Shown one piece after another: positions 1 through 8,600 of a stretch of 64,000 bases of DNA. Each line of letters begins with the position of its first letter. The first letter of the stretch is position 1. The position numbers were made by a program, and so were the translations under genes. Source of the DNA: Clostridia bacterium (GTDB lineage Bacteria; Bacillota; Clostridia; Lachnospirales; Lachnospiraceae); assembly GCA_910575725.1 (NCBI GenBank), contig CAJTFE010000013.1, positions 1 through 64,000 of the forward strand, written 5' to 3'. The notes under the pieces were generated by a model. That model made no database searches. It saw only the letters and a program-made list of their open reading frames with translations, and was not told the DNA's origin.

Positions 1-1193
1 TCTCCAACGGCCGGGAAAAAAGCGGCCGTAAGCCGGGCGCCCAGCCGGGACATCCGGGACACGGCAGGAAAAAGCAGATCCCTGCCACGGATCCGGTTCT
101 GCCGCCGCCCCGGGAAGTGCTGGAAGATCCGGATTTCAAAAAGACTTCAAAAACGATCGTGAAACAGCTGGTCAACATACGTACGATACTGGAGGTCACG
201 GAATACCACGCAGATGTGTATTATAATTCCAAAACCGGCGAGCGGATCCATGCGGAGTTTCCTCCCGGCGTTGTGGACGAGGTGAATTATGGTGGAAGCG
301 TCAAGGCCTTCCTGTTTCTGTTGAATAACGACTGCTGCACTTCCATCGACAAAAGCAGGAAATTCCTTTCCGATTTGACTGACGGCAGGCTCAGCATATC
401 CAAGGGCATGGTTAATAAGCTTGGCAGGGAATTTGCCCAAAAAACGGAACAGGAACGAAAAGCGACGTTTGCCGATCTGCTGCTTAGCCCCGTCCTTCAT
501 ACGGATTGTACCAACGCAAAGGAAAACGGAAAAAATGCTTATGTATTTGTATGCGCTGCCCCGGATGGAAAAGCGATGTATTTTGCACGCAGGAAAAAAG
601 GGCACGAAGGAGTAAAGGGCACCCCGGTCGAAGATTACCAGGGAATCCTGGTTCACGATCATGAGAAAACCTTTTATAACTATGGTGCACAACACCAGGA
701 GTGTCTTGCGCATGTCCTCCGCTATCTGAAGGACAGCATAGATAATGAAGCTGACCGGACCTGGAACAAGGAAATGCGTGCTCTGGTACAGGAAATGATC
801 CACTACCGGAACGGCCTGCCGGAAGAGGCGCCTCCTGACACCGAAAAGGTCAGGGAGTATGAAGAACGCTGCCGGGCAATACTGCAAAAAGCGAAAGAGG
901 AATACGAATACATTCCAGCAAGTGAGTATTATAAGGACGGATACAACCTGTATCTGCGGATGGAAGAATACATGTCCAACCATCTTCTGTTCCTGCATGA
1001 TCACAGAGTTCCGGCTACAAACAATGAAGCGGAGCGTCTGCTTAGAGGATATAAGCGCAAGCAGCAGCAGGCTGTGTCATTCAGGGGATTCGAGTCCATC
1101 GAGTATCTCTGTGAATGCATGAGCATGCTTATTCAGATACGCCAAAACGAAGAATCAAATTTATATAACAGAGTATCCGAGATATTTGGATAA
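1..1193 (+). CDS. IS66-family transposase (TnpC), 5'-truncated by the window edge
   Basis: The frame is open from base 3, and its first residues are the Gly/Pro/Lys-rich linker typical of IS66 transposases (KPGAQPGHPGHG), so the gene begins upstream of the window. The body carries the DDE-type catalytic region: an Asp in LHTDCTNAK, a second Asp in ILVHDHEKTF, and a Glu in the TNNEAERLLRGYKRKQQ block near the C-terminus. The protein would cut and join the ends of the element; IS66 elements normally also encode TnpA and TnpB upstream, which cannot be seen here. The visible part has no stop codons or frameshifts. The right end of the element was not located. Confidence 0.9.
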   Translation, partial: SNGREKSGRKPGAQPGHPGHGRKKQIPATDPVLPPPREVLEDPDFKKTSKTIVKQLVNIRTILEVTEYHADVYYNSKTGERIHAEFPPGVVDEVNYGGSVKAFLFLLNNDCCTSIDKSRKFLSDLTDGRLSISKGMVNKLGREFAQKTEQERKATFADLLLSPVLHTDCTNAKENGKNAYVFVCAAPDGKAMYFARRKKGHEGVKGTPVEDYQGILVHDHEKTFYNYGAQHQECLAHVLRYLKDSIDNEADRTWNKEMRALVQEMIHYRNGLPEEAPPDTEKVREYEERCRAILQKAKEEYEYIPASEYYKDGYNLYLRMEEYMSNHLLFLHDHRVPATNNEAERLLRGYKRKQQQAVSFRGFESIEYLCECMSMLIQIRQNEESNLYNRVSEIFG

Positions 1194-1196
1194 AGA

Positions 1197-1238
1197 AAAC
1201 CGATGGTTTCGACTAAGATTAGTCTACACCATCGGTTT
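1197..1238 (+). terminator. Hairpin terminator after the IS66 transposase
   Basis: Perfect 11-bp arms (AAACCGATGGT at 1197-1207 and ACCATCGGTTT at 1228-1238) enclose a loop with a small inner stem (GACTA/TAGTC). A T-rich stretch follows. It starts three bases after the stop codon. Confidence 0.75.
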
Positions 1239-1258
1239 GTTTATCACAAGCTGACCTC

Positions 1259-1270
1259 TGAACAGTAACG
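1259..1270 (+). repeat. Recurring intergenic motif TGAACAGTAACG, copy 1
   Basis: The same 12-mer, exact or nearly so, recurs near 11002, 30202, 35785 and 41759, each time upstream of a gene. Here it lies about 40 bp upstream of the -35 box of the chemoreceptor promoter. Function unknown. Confidence 0.6.
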
Positions 1271-1309
1271 AAAAACGTGCTGATTGGCTGAAAATTCTCC
1301 TGCCAAAGG

Positions 1310-1338
1310 TTGACAACAATACCTCCCCCTCCTATAAT
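1310..1338 (+). promoter_or_regulatory. Consensus housekeeping promoter for the chemoreceptor
   Basis: TTGACA (1310-1315), a 17-bp spacer and TATAAT (1333-1338) match the sigma-70/SigA consensus exactly. The leader that follows contains a small hairpin (GGCTGAA/TTCAGCT) near 1355-1377. It was not recognised as a known riboswitch. Confidence 0.85.
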
Positions 1339-1399
1339 AGACAATAGAAACTACGGCTGAACGGCAAGCCTTCAGCTAAAACCGGGGGGTACATAAAAG

Positions 1400-3373
1400 A
1401 TGAAAAGCATACGAAGAAAAATTACCATCTGTCTGATGCTGACGGTTCTTGCGGCACAGATTTTTGTAGGTGCAGTCAGTATCTCGCTCAATTATACCAG
1501 CACCATCGCCACAGTGGATCAGATGATGTGCGAGAGTGCAGCCTTAGCGGCGGGGCGCGTAGAGCAGGAACTCCTGGCCTATGAAAATGTGGCCGCAGAC
1601 ACAGGCTGCATTTCACAGCTTTCCAGTCCGAGCGTAAGTGTGGAAGATAAGCGTTCCATCATTGACGAGCGCGTAGATATGCACAATTTCCAGCGGGGCA
1701 ACATCATAGGCGCGGACGGAATCAGCATCTTTGACGGAAAGGATTATTCTGACCGGGAGTACGTGCAGCAGGCCATGAAAGGGAATGTATATGTGTCGGA
1801 GCCTCTTATCAGCAAGGTTACCGGCGAGCTGTCCATTATGGTTGCGGCGCCTCTCTACAGTGAGGGGATTCACGGGGGTACAGTCAGCGGCGTTGTTTAT
1901 TTTGTGCCTCATGAGACTTTTTTGAATGATATCACTTCCTCCATCCAGGTGAGTGAACACAGCAGGGCTTACATGATCAACAAATCCGGCGACACCATTG
2001 CGGATGTCACTTTAGAGACCATCATGGTTCAGAATGTGGGGAAGGAAGCGCAGAGTGATTCATCCCTGAAGGAGCTTGCGGCTATTCACGAGGCCATGTG
2101 CCGGGGAGAGAACGGCTTTGGAAGCTATAAGAGCGCAGAGGGCAGCATGTTTGTAGCATATGCTCCGGTAGCAGGCACAGATGGCTGGAGCATTGCAGTT
2201 ACAGTGCCCCAGTCTGATTACCTGGCTACTACCTATACAGGAATCGCCATTAACGTTGCTGCGATTATAGCGGCTATTCTGGTATCCGTCGTGGTAGCCT
2301 TGAAGCTTGCAGACAACATCAGCAAGCCTATGAAGGCCTGTGCAGAACGAATGAAGCAATTGGTGGAAGGAGATCTGGAGTCACCTGTTCCGATCGTCAC
2401 CAACCGGGACGAGACCGGCATGCTTGCCAAGTCCACGGCAGAGCTGGTGGAGGGTCTTAGTACCATTATCAAAGACATTGGTTATCTCCTGAATGAGATG
2501 GCCAATCAGAATCTGGATATCCGTTCCCGGCACAGCGAAGCGTATGTTGGGAGCTTTCAGAATATTTTACTGTCCATGCGCAATCTGAAGCTGGAACTGA
2601 GCGATACCATGCTCCAGATTAACCGCTCTGCAGACCAGGTTTCCGAGGTCAGCGAGCAGGTATCCATGAGCGCCCAGAATCTCAGTCAGGGTTCTGTTGA
2701 GCAGGCAAGCTCCGTTGAGCAGCTTGCGGCCCGGATCAACGAGATCTCCAATCAGGCTAAGGATACGGCCAGCGGCGCCATTGATGCAAGAGGGCAGACG
2801 CACCAGGCCGGTAAGGAGATTTCCGTGTGCAACCAGCAGATGCAGGAGCTGATGGAGGCTATGGATAAGATCCAGAACAGTTCCAATGAGATCGGCAAGA
2901 TTATTAAGGCCATTGAGGACATAGCATTCCAGACGAATATTCTGGCTTTGAATGCGGCCGTGGAGGCAGCCAGAGCCGGAACTGCAGGCAAGGGCTTTGC
3001 CGTTGTGGCAGATGAAGTGCGCAATCTGGCCAGCAAGTCGGCAGAGGCCTCCCAGAGCACGGCAGCGCTTATTGAGAATTCCACAGAGGCCGTTCGTACC
3101 GGAACAGAGATTGCAAAGCATACGGCGGAAACCCTGCTTGAGGTTGTGAGCAGCATGGAATCTGTGATCAGTTCCATTGACAAGATCGCATCCGTATCCA
3201 GCGAGCAGTCCGAGGCCGTTACTCAAGTAACCGAGGGAATTACTCAGATCTCCGGCGTAGTTCAGAGCAACAGCGCCACCGCGGAGGAAAGTGCGGCATC
3301 CAGCCAGGAGCTTTCGGCGGAAGCCGTCGGCCTAAAGCAGCTGGTAGAGCAGTTTACACTGGCAAAGGATTGA
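1400..3373 (+). CDS. Methyl-accepting chemotaxis protein with periplasmic-type sensor
   Basis: This is a transmembrane chemoreceptor that would relay ligand binding to CheA/CheW. The 657 residues show a first membrane segment (about 7-29), an extracellular Cache-like sensor (about 35-275), a second membrane segment (about 281-303), a HAMP linker, and a long coiled-coil signalling domain. The conserved hairpin tip ([20 protein letters not shown], about 507-526) is intact, and Glu/Gln-rich methylation regions flank it. The start follows a GGGGGG-type ribosome binding site. A lipoprotein gene begins 10 bp after the stop, so the two probably share a transcript from the consensus promoter at 1310. 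The ligand cannot be read from the sequence. Confidence 0.93.
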   Translation: MKSIRRKITICLMLTVLAAQIFVGAVSISLNYTSTIATVDQMMCESAALAAGRVEQELLAYENVAADTGCISQLSSPSVSVEDKRSIIDERVDMHNFQRGNIIGADGISIFDGKDYSDREYVQQAMKGNVYVSEPLISKVTGELSIMVAAPLYSEGIHGGTVSGVVYFVPHETFLNDITSSIQVSEHSRAYMINKSGDTIADVTLETIMVQNVGKEAQSDSSLKELAAIHEAMCRGENGFGSYKSAEGSMFVAYAPVAGTDGWSIAVTVPQSDYLATTYTGIAINVAAIIAAILVSVVVALKLADNISKPMKACAERMKQLVEGDLESPVPIVTNRDETGMLAKSTAELVEGLSTIIKDIGYLLNEMANQNLDIRSRHSEAYVGSFQNILLSMRNLKLELSDTMLQINRSADQVSEVSEQVSMSAQNLSQGSVEQASSVEQLAARINEISNQAKDTASGAIDARGQTHQAGKEISVCNQQMQELMEAMDKIQNSSNEIGKIIKAIEDIAFQTNILALNAAVEAARAGTAGKGFAVVADEVRNLASKSAEASQSTAALIENSTEAVRTGTEIAKHTAETLLEVVSSMESVISSIDKIASVSSEQSEAVTQVTEGITQISGVVQSNSATAEESAASSQELSAEAVGLKQLVEQFTLAKD

Positions 3374-3383
3374 CCGGTGCTAA

Positions 3384-4559
3384 ATGATGAAAAGACGAAT
3401 GCTGCCCATTTTGTGGGTTATGATACTGCTTGCACTTACCGCATGTTCCGGAACCGATTCAAAGACAGATGGAGCCGGCATTGAAACCGGAAAGCAGAAC
3501 CTCCAAAACAGACAGGAAAAGCCAAAGCCGGATTCAAAAGAAGCATTCCAGGAAGCCATGCCGGAAAAAGAGCGGGAGCTTAAGGAGTGGGAGCACGCCT
3601 ATCTGGAATACGTGGAGGCGCTGGAATACAATGATTCTTATACCTATAGCCTGATCTACGTGGATGAGGATGAGATTCCGGAGCTTGTGGCTGACAGCGG
3701 CTTTGAGGCTGGAGGCTGCCAGATCCTAACCTGGCATGAGGGAAAGACGGATGTTCTGCAGACCTCACGTTTGTATTTTACTTATCTTGAGAAGGGAAAC
3801 CTGCTCTGCAATTCTTCTGGAAATATGGGCTTCTATTACGATAATGTCTACACCATTGAGGACGGCTTATGGTCCTTCGTCGGAGGCGGAACCTATGGAG
3901 ACAGCGAGGGTGGGCCGCAGTTTGATGAAAATGGCGACTTTGTCTATGAATACTATTGGCTGGAGGAGCCGGTGGAACAGTCCGGATATGAAGGGAAACT
4001 TCATGCCATTTATCAGGAAGAGCAGGCGGTAACGCCAAAGATTTATTATATCAAAGATGAGATAGTGTCTCTTCTGGAAACAGGGAAGACAACCTCTGCA
4101 GGCCATCGCTATGAGCTGATTGTTCAGGACGTTACCTGGACGGAGGCCGGCGAGGCATGCAGGGAACGGGGAGGCTATCTGGCGGCGCTCACCTCCCGGG
4201 AGGAATTTGAGCGCGTCCAGGCACAGATTCTTTCGGAGGAAAAAAGCGCTGTTACCTTTTTTGTGGGTGCAGCTAATACCGGGGATTCATGGGGCTATGC
4301 CTGGCTGGAACCGGGAAAAGAGAGCGGATACTCGATGCTGGATTTGTATAACGCTTTGTTTGCAGATTATTGGCTGGAGGGGGAGCCCAGTTATAGCGGG
4401 CTGACAGAGGAGGGGCAGGAGATTAAGGAAAACTGCGTGACGATTTTTTACCGCTCCTCTGACGGCAGATGCTATCTCAACGACGTGCCGGGAGATATAC
4501 TGTCGGCGTTTCCGTCCTTTGCCGGGCGGGTAGGATATATCTGTGAGTATGATGAATAA
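3384..4559 (+). CDS. Lipoprotein with a C-type-lectin-like domain
   Basis: The N-terminus is a lipoprotein signal peptide ending in the lipobox LTAC, with Cys21 as the predicted lipid-anchored residue. A charged linker and a middle domain of unknown fold follow. From about residue 234 the sequence resembles a C-type-lectin-like domain: WTEAGEACRERGGYLAALTS, then a FVGA.NTGDSWGYAWLEPG stretch, then ENCVTI, GRCYLNDVP and the closing GYICEYDE. Its four cysteines are placed as in the two-disulfide CTLD core. The protein should sit on the outer face of the membrane. Its gene follows the chemoreceptor by 10 bp, so a ligand-presenting role is possible but is inference. Confidence 0.72.
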   Translation: MMKRRMLPILWVMILLALTACSGTDSKTDGAGIETGKQNLQNRQEKPKPDSKEAFQEAMPEKERELKEWEHAYLEYVEALEYNDSYTYSLIYVDEDEIPELVADSGFEAGGCQILTWHEGKTDVLQTSRLYFTYLEKGNLLCNSSGNMGFYYDNVYTIEDGLWSFVGGGTYGDSEGGPQFDENGDFVYEYYWLEEPVEQSGYEGKLHAIYQEEQAVTPKIYYIKDEIVSLLETGKTTSAGHRYELIVQDVTWTEAGEACRERGGYLAALTSREEFERVQAQILSEEKSAVTFFVGAANTGDSWGYAWLEPGKESGYSMLDLYNALFADYWLEGEPSYSGLTEEGQEIKENCVTIFYRSSDGRCYLNDVPGDILSAFPSFAGRVGYICEYDE

Positions 4560-4582
4560 GAAATTGCTTATTGGAAATATTT

Positions 4583-5404
4583 TTACAGCATGAATTTCTC
4601 AATGATCTCTGCAATTCCGGAATGATTGTTGTCCTGCTCTGTGAGATAGGCTCCGTAGGCATACATCTCCGGACGGGCATTTTTCATAACGCAGGGCAGC
4701 TTTACGGCCTTCAGCATGGAGATATCGTTTTCCGCATCTCCGGCTGCCAGGGTGTGCTCATAGGGAACGTTCAGATATTCGCTGATAAAACGAACGCCGC
4801 TTCCCTTGTTGATGCCTTCCGGAAGGAATTCCAGGTACTGGTCGCAGGAGAAGAACATATCCAGCCGGTTCTTTTTGGCCCAGGGCTCCATATGCTGGCG
4901 GAAGGCCTCCAGACGGCTCCGGTCATGGAGGTCGATGAAGAGCAGCTTGATGGGATCCGGGCTGCTGTCCAGGGCTTTTGTTACATCCTCAACCACTTCA
5001 TAGGGCAGAATGGTGGAGACAGAGTAATATTTCATTTCTTCCGTTTCGCGCTCGCACAGAGCCGCTGTGTCATTATAAGTCTGGGCATGAAGCCGGAACT
5101 TATAGGCTTCGTCAAAGGCTTCCCGGATACAGTCTTTTTGTACTCCCTTATAAAAAATGGTTTCTTTTTTGTATGCATCGTAGATCAGTGCGCCGTTGGA
5201 GGTGATGGCATAGCAGCCCGGGCCGGTAAGCCCCAGCTTTTCCAACTGTTTTGCAGTGCTGACCAAGGGGCGGCCGGTGCAGATCACAATGGCATGTCCC
5301 AGTTTTGTGGCTTTTTGAATTGCAGCCAGATTTTCCGGCGTAATGTCTTTGCTGTCTGTCAGCAGCGTTCCATCCAGATCTAAAAACAAAATCTTTTTTT
5401 CCAT
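4583..5404 (-). CDS. HAD-superfamily Cof-type sugar-phosphate phosphatase
   Basis: This is a cytoplasmic Mg2+-dependent phosphatase of the Cof/YidA-like subgroup. The nucleophile motif is FLDLDGTLLT (Asp9 and Asp11 from the chosen start), followed by ICTGRP (motif II Thr) and the metal-binding GDAENDISML near the C-terminus. A C2-type cap lies between. The start at 5404 is preferred because a GGGAG ribosome binding site lies about 9 bases upstream; an in-frame ATG at 5428 would add eight residues. The 273-residue length is normal. It is convergent with the lectin-like lipoprotein gene, 23 bp away. The substrate is unknown. Confidence 0.88.
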   Translation of the reverse strand: MEKKILFLDLDGTLLTDSKDITPENLAAIQKATKLGHAIVICTGRPLVSTAKQLEKLGLTGPGCYAITSNGALIYDAYKKETIFYKGVQKDCIREAFDEAYKFRLHAQTYNDTAALCERETEEMKYYSVSTILPYEVVEDVTKALDSSPDPIKLLFIDLHDRSRLEAFRQHMEPWAKKNRLDMFFSCDQYLEFLPEGINKGSGVRFISEYLNVPYEHTLAAGDAENDISMLKAVKLPCVMKNARPEMYAYGAYLTEQDNNHSGIAEIIEKFML

Positions 5405-5466
5405 AATGCAGACTCCCTTTTTACGCATATTTTCTCTGAATGATTATAACAGAAATTTTACAGGAA

Positions 5467-5496
5467 GTATAGTTTTTCCCGATTTTTCTCATACTA
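5467..5496 (+). promoter_or_regulatory. Candidate forespore (sigma-G/sigma-F) promoter for the SpoVAF-like gene
   Basis: GTATA (5467-5471), an 18-bp gap and CATACTA (5490-5496) fit the Bacillus/Clostridium forespore consensus GYATR-N17/18-CATNNTA. It lies 73 bp upstream of a spore germination gene, which supports the reading. The match is short, so chance cannot be excluded. Confidence 0.5.
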
Positions 5497-5509
5497 GGAA
5501 AAAGTGGGG

Positions 5510-5560
5510 CGTAATATTGCGAGATATTACGGAACTGGAATAAGACTGGAATAAGGAGGT
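5510..5560 (+). repeat. GGAACTGG leader element, short form (site A)
   Basis: An 8-bp perfect stem (CGTAATAT/ATATTACG, 5510-5517 and 5524-5531) leads straight into GGAACTGGAATAAG, a second ACTGGAATA, and the AAGGAGGT ribosome binding site of the next gene. It shares the ATATTACGGAACTGGAAT end with the longer elements at 20104 and 26816. Confidence 0.65.
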
Positions 5561-5568
5561 AGAGAGGG

Positions 5569-6975
5569 ATGGGAATCCGGCTTTCCGAGCATTTGGATGA
5601 AAATGTGACGAACTTGAATGAAATCCTGAATCTGGACAGCAATTTTGATATTATCCGCAAGGGAATTACCATAGCAGGAAGGGATGCCTGCATTTATTTT
5701 ATTGACGGCTTTCTGGAGGAGGCGATTATGGAAAAGCTCCTGGAGTTTTTCTATAAGCTGAAGCCCGAGGAAATGCCCATGACGGCAAAACAGATGATTG
5801 ATCATGTGGTGCCCTATGTGGAGGTTACAGCCATTGAGGAGGAGGAGCTGCTGACGCAGAGCCTGCTATCAGGGATTACCTGTCTGTTGATTGACGGTTA
5901 TGATACCTGCATCGGACTGGACTGCCGTTCCTATCCCATGCGCGGGGTGGACGAGCCTTCCAAGGATAAGGCGCTTCGGGGCTCTAAGGACGGCTTTGTG
6001 GAGACGGTGGTGTTCAATACGGCTTTGATCCGAAGGAGAATCCGAAGTCCCAAGCTGTCTATGGAGATTCTTACGGCAGGTAAAAGCTCCCGGACGGATA
6101 TTGTGCTCTGTTATATGCAGGACCGGGTGGATCGGAAGCTTCTGAGGGAGATCCGGGGGCGGATCAATGCCATAAAGGTGGATGCCCTGACGATGAACCA
6201 GGAGAGCCTGGCAGAGTGCATTTATGATCGGAAATGGTTTAACCCGTTTCCAAAGTTTAAGTTTACGGAACGGCCGGATGCGGCTTCGGCGGCGATTCTG
6301 GAGGGGAATATTGTTGTGCTGGTGGATAATTCTCCTCAGGCGATGATTGTGCCCACGTCGATCTTTGATATTGTGGAAGAGGCAGACGATTATTATTTTC
6401 CGCCGGTGACGGGGTCTTATCTGCGGCTTACGCGGTTCTTGATTGCGCTTATTACGCTGCTGCTTACGCCGGTGTTTCTGCTGCTGTTTCAGAATCCACA
6501 GTGGATTCCGCCATGGCTTTCGTTTATTCAGATTAAGGATGCCATTAATGTGCCTATTGTGTGGCAGTTTTTGATGCTTGAGCTTGCTATTGACGGTCTG
6601 AGGCTTGCGGCGATCAATACGCCGAGCATGCTCAGTACTCCGCTGAGTGTGGTGGCTGGTATTGTGCTTGGGCAGTTTACGGTGGACTCTGGCTGGTTCA
6701 ACGCGGAGATTATGATGTATATGGCTTTTGTGGCGATTGCGAATTATACGCAGTCTAGTTATGAGCTGAGTTATGCCCTTAAGTTTATGCGGTTAATTAT
6801 GCTGGTGCTTACTTCGCTGTTTGACCTTTGGGGATTTTTGATTGGGCTGCTGATTACGGTTGTGGCTGTTGTGGGGAATAAGACGATTGCGGGGAAGAGT
6901 TATATTTATCCGCTGCTGCCTTTGAATTTGACGCAGCTTAAGAAGAGGTTTTTGAGGCTGCGGTTGAAGGAGTAA
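5569..6975 (+). CDS. spoVAF: GerA/SpoVAF-family spore germination protein
   Basis: This is an integral membrane protein of the spore inner membrane, of the family that includes GerAA-type receptor subunits and SpoVAF. The 468 residues comprise a soluble N-terminal half and a C-terminal half with several hydrophobic segments (about 290-450). The family block GFVETVVFNTALIRRRIRSP (about 142-161) and the KSSRTDIVLCYMQDRVD block are present. The gene stands alone, without the B and C subunits expected of a complete germinant receptor, which favours SpoVAF over GerAA. A strong AAGGAGGT site lies 8 bases before the ATG, and a forespore-type promoter lies upstream. It implies endospore formation. 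Confidence 0.85.
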   Translation: MGIRLSEHLDENVTNLNEILNLDSNFDIIRKGITIAGRDACIYFIDGFLEEAIMEKLLEFFYKLKPEEMPMTAKQMIDHVVPYVEVTAIEEEELLTQSLLSGITCLLIDGYDTCIGLDCRSYPMRGVDEPSKDKALRGSKDGFVETVVFNTALIRRRIRSPKLSMEILTAGKSSRTDIVLCYMQDRVDRKLLREIRGRINAIKVDALTMNQESLAECIYDRKWFNPFPKFKFTERPDAASAAILEGNIVVLVDNSPQAMIVPTSIFDIVEEADDYYFPPVTGSYLRLTRFLIALITLLLTPVFLLLFQNPQWIPPWLSFIQIKDAINVPIVWQFLMLELAIDGLRLAAINTPSMLSTPLSVVAGIVLGQFTVDSGWFNAEIMMYMAFVAIANYTQSSYELSYALKFMRLIMLVLTSLFDLWGFLIGLLITVVAVVGNKTIAGKSYIYPLLPLNLTQLKKRFLRLRLKE

Positions 6976-7141
6976 GGGGGGAGGACGGATAAGTTTCTTT
7001 ATTTGCCGCGGCAAGTATCTTGAAATGTTCCGAAAAAGCCTGTAGAATCGAGGGCACTGAAAAAGTCTGATTCTTTGTTAAAAGAATTAGGCTTTTTCTA
7101 TGAGAAATGGTACAATGGAAACGAACGGAGGGGGATTGAAC

Positions 7142-8322
7142 ATGCTGAAAGATAATTCGCAGATGTGCCTATCACTAGCACCATATCAGGGGCTTTATGA
7201 TGCTATTATTCCTCAAAAGCATCTCCTAAGGAGGATCAAAGAAAATATAGATTTCAGTTTTGTAAATCCCATGCTGCGCAAACAGTATTGTGAACATTTC
7301 GGACGTCCTGCAAAAGAACCCGAAATGATGTTCAAACTTATGTTTAAAAAAAACTTTATGATCTTTCCGATGAACGTCTGATCAGCAGTGCCCAGACAGA
7401 TATGGCCTACAAGTATTTTCTGGATCTTGAGCCAGAATCTCCCATGGTTGACCAAAGCCTGCTGACGAAGTTCAGGAAAACACGCATTACAGAGGATATC
7501 CTGGAAGAGATGCTGAAAGAAACCATTCAGCAGGCTTTGGATAAAGGGTTAATCAAATCGGGGACGATCATTGTTGATTCTACCCATACCAATGCGTCTG
7601 TCCGCGCAAAACCGCCAACACAGATCCTGTGGGATTTGAGTAAACAATTACGGAAGGAAATCTATAAAAACGCGTATGACTTATCGGAAAGCTTTCCGGA
7701 GAAGCCGTCCCTGGAAGCGGGCCTGGATGAGGAAATCGCTTATACGGAGGCTCTGCTTTCGGTCTTGAAGGAAGGGATTGCTACCTGCGGGAATAAAAAG
7801 ATACAGGACCTGGCGGAAAGGATACGGGGATTATTAGATACGGATAAGATCCGGGAAATCAGGTCAAAAGATGACGAAGACGCCCGGTTTGGGCACAAGA
7901 CCCCCACGAGTACATTTTATGGGTACAAAAACCATCTGGCAATGACGGAGGAAAGGCTGATTGCAGGGATAAGCGTAACGTTAATAGCGAAAACAAATCC
8001 TGCGGTCGCGGCTGCTGCGGATAAGTGCCCGCTAAAAGGACAGTGTAAAGTAGGGAAGGGAAAAACCCACAGCTATAGTATTACTCAAGCAAGCGAAAAG
8101 AACCGGAGCAGGCTGGAATTTGAAGCAAGCGAAAAATTTCAGGAACGCCTGAAGATCCGGCACCGGATTGAAGAAAAGAATGGGGAATTAAAAGAAGCCC
8201 ACGGATTAGGCAGAGCAGATTCAGTGGGATTGTTTGCTATGGAAGTGCAAATGCAAATGTATTTTACGGCATTCGCGGCAAATATTAAGAGAATAACGAA
8301 GTTGATTGCACTGGCCGGATGA
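7142..8322 (+). pseudogene. IS1182-family transposase, frameshifted and internally deleted
   Basis: The start at 7142 has a GGAGGGGG site 8 bases upstream. Compared with copy 2, the run TTTTTAAAAAAAC has become TTTAAAAAAAAC around 7343-7354, a net loss of one base, so the reading frame breaks after about residue 70 and resumes in another frame through KYFLDLEPESPMVDQ. Downstream, the first catalytic Asp (IIVDSTHTNAS) and the IEEKNGELKEAHG region with the Glu are present. The stretch expected between GISVT and LIAKTNP, which in this family carries the second Asp in a GDxAY-like motif, is missing. The product is therefore very unlikely to be active. Confidence 0.8.
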
Positions 8323-8381
8323 TAAAACGGCCTATGTTTTTTAGTGAATCATAATCTCTGACATTGTATTATAGAAGAAAG

Positions 8382-8411
8382 AAAAACTCCCGCTAAAAAA
8401 TGGGAGTTTTT
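8382..8411 (+). terminator. Terminator hairpin at the right end of IS1182 copy 1
   Basis: AAAAACTCCC (8382-8391) pairs with GGGAGTTTTT (8402-8411). The hairpin overlaps the right inverted repeat, and the arm supplies the T-tract. Confidence 0.7.
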
Positions 8412-8511
8412 CAGTGCCCTCGAAAACAAAGGGTTCCGGCACATTGGTTGTCGCTTGAATCCCTTGTCCAGTGTGACCCCTCAGAACGTTATTGAAGAAG
8501 CTCAGATACGC

Positions 8512-8540
8512 TTGAAAAAAAGTAGATGCTTTAGTATAAT
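8512..8540 (+). promoter_or_regulatory. Housekeeping promoter for the Rpn-type gene
   Basis: TTGAAA (8512-8517), a 17-bp spacer and TATAAT (8535-8540). An 8-bp perfect stem (ATGGCAGA/TCTGCCAT, 8547-8582) follows in the leader, between promoter and start codon. Confidence 0.72.
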
Positions 8541-8600
8541 GGAATCATGGCAGAAACGGGAATCTGATGGGATGTCTGCCATTCATGAGAAAGGCGGTAG

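Larger units (their letters stand above)
7048..8423 (+). mobile_element. Defective IS1182-type insertion sequence, copy 1
   Basis: The 1376-bp element is bounded by perfect 17-bp inverted repeats: TCGAGGGCACTGAAAAA at 7048-7064 and TTTTTCAGTGCCCTCGA at 8407-8423. A hairpin just inside the left end (about 7060-7099) and another at the right end would block outside transcription. It encodes one broken transposase. It is nearly identical to the element at 9723-10880 in the same orientation. No clear target duplication was found; both elements are flanked by short A runs. Confidence 0.88.

Noticed and set aside
147-1004. 285-codon minus-strand open frame opposite the IS66 transposase
   Set aside because: Mirror of the transposase frame, with no recognisable domain.
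1345-1395. c-di-GMP riboswitch before the chemoreceptor
   Set aside because: A small hairpin and GGCAAGCC are present, but the two-domain GEMM consensus cannot be completed.
7003-7014. TTGCCGCGGCAA palindrome after the SpoVAF-like gene
   Set aside because: A 12-bp palindrome with no loop and no other copies noticed; no function supported.
7340-7360. Programmed frameshift in IS1182 as normal expression strategy
   Set aside because: Copy 2 keeps the frame through the same site, so a mutation is simpler.
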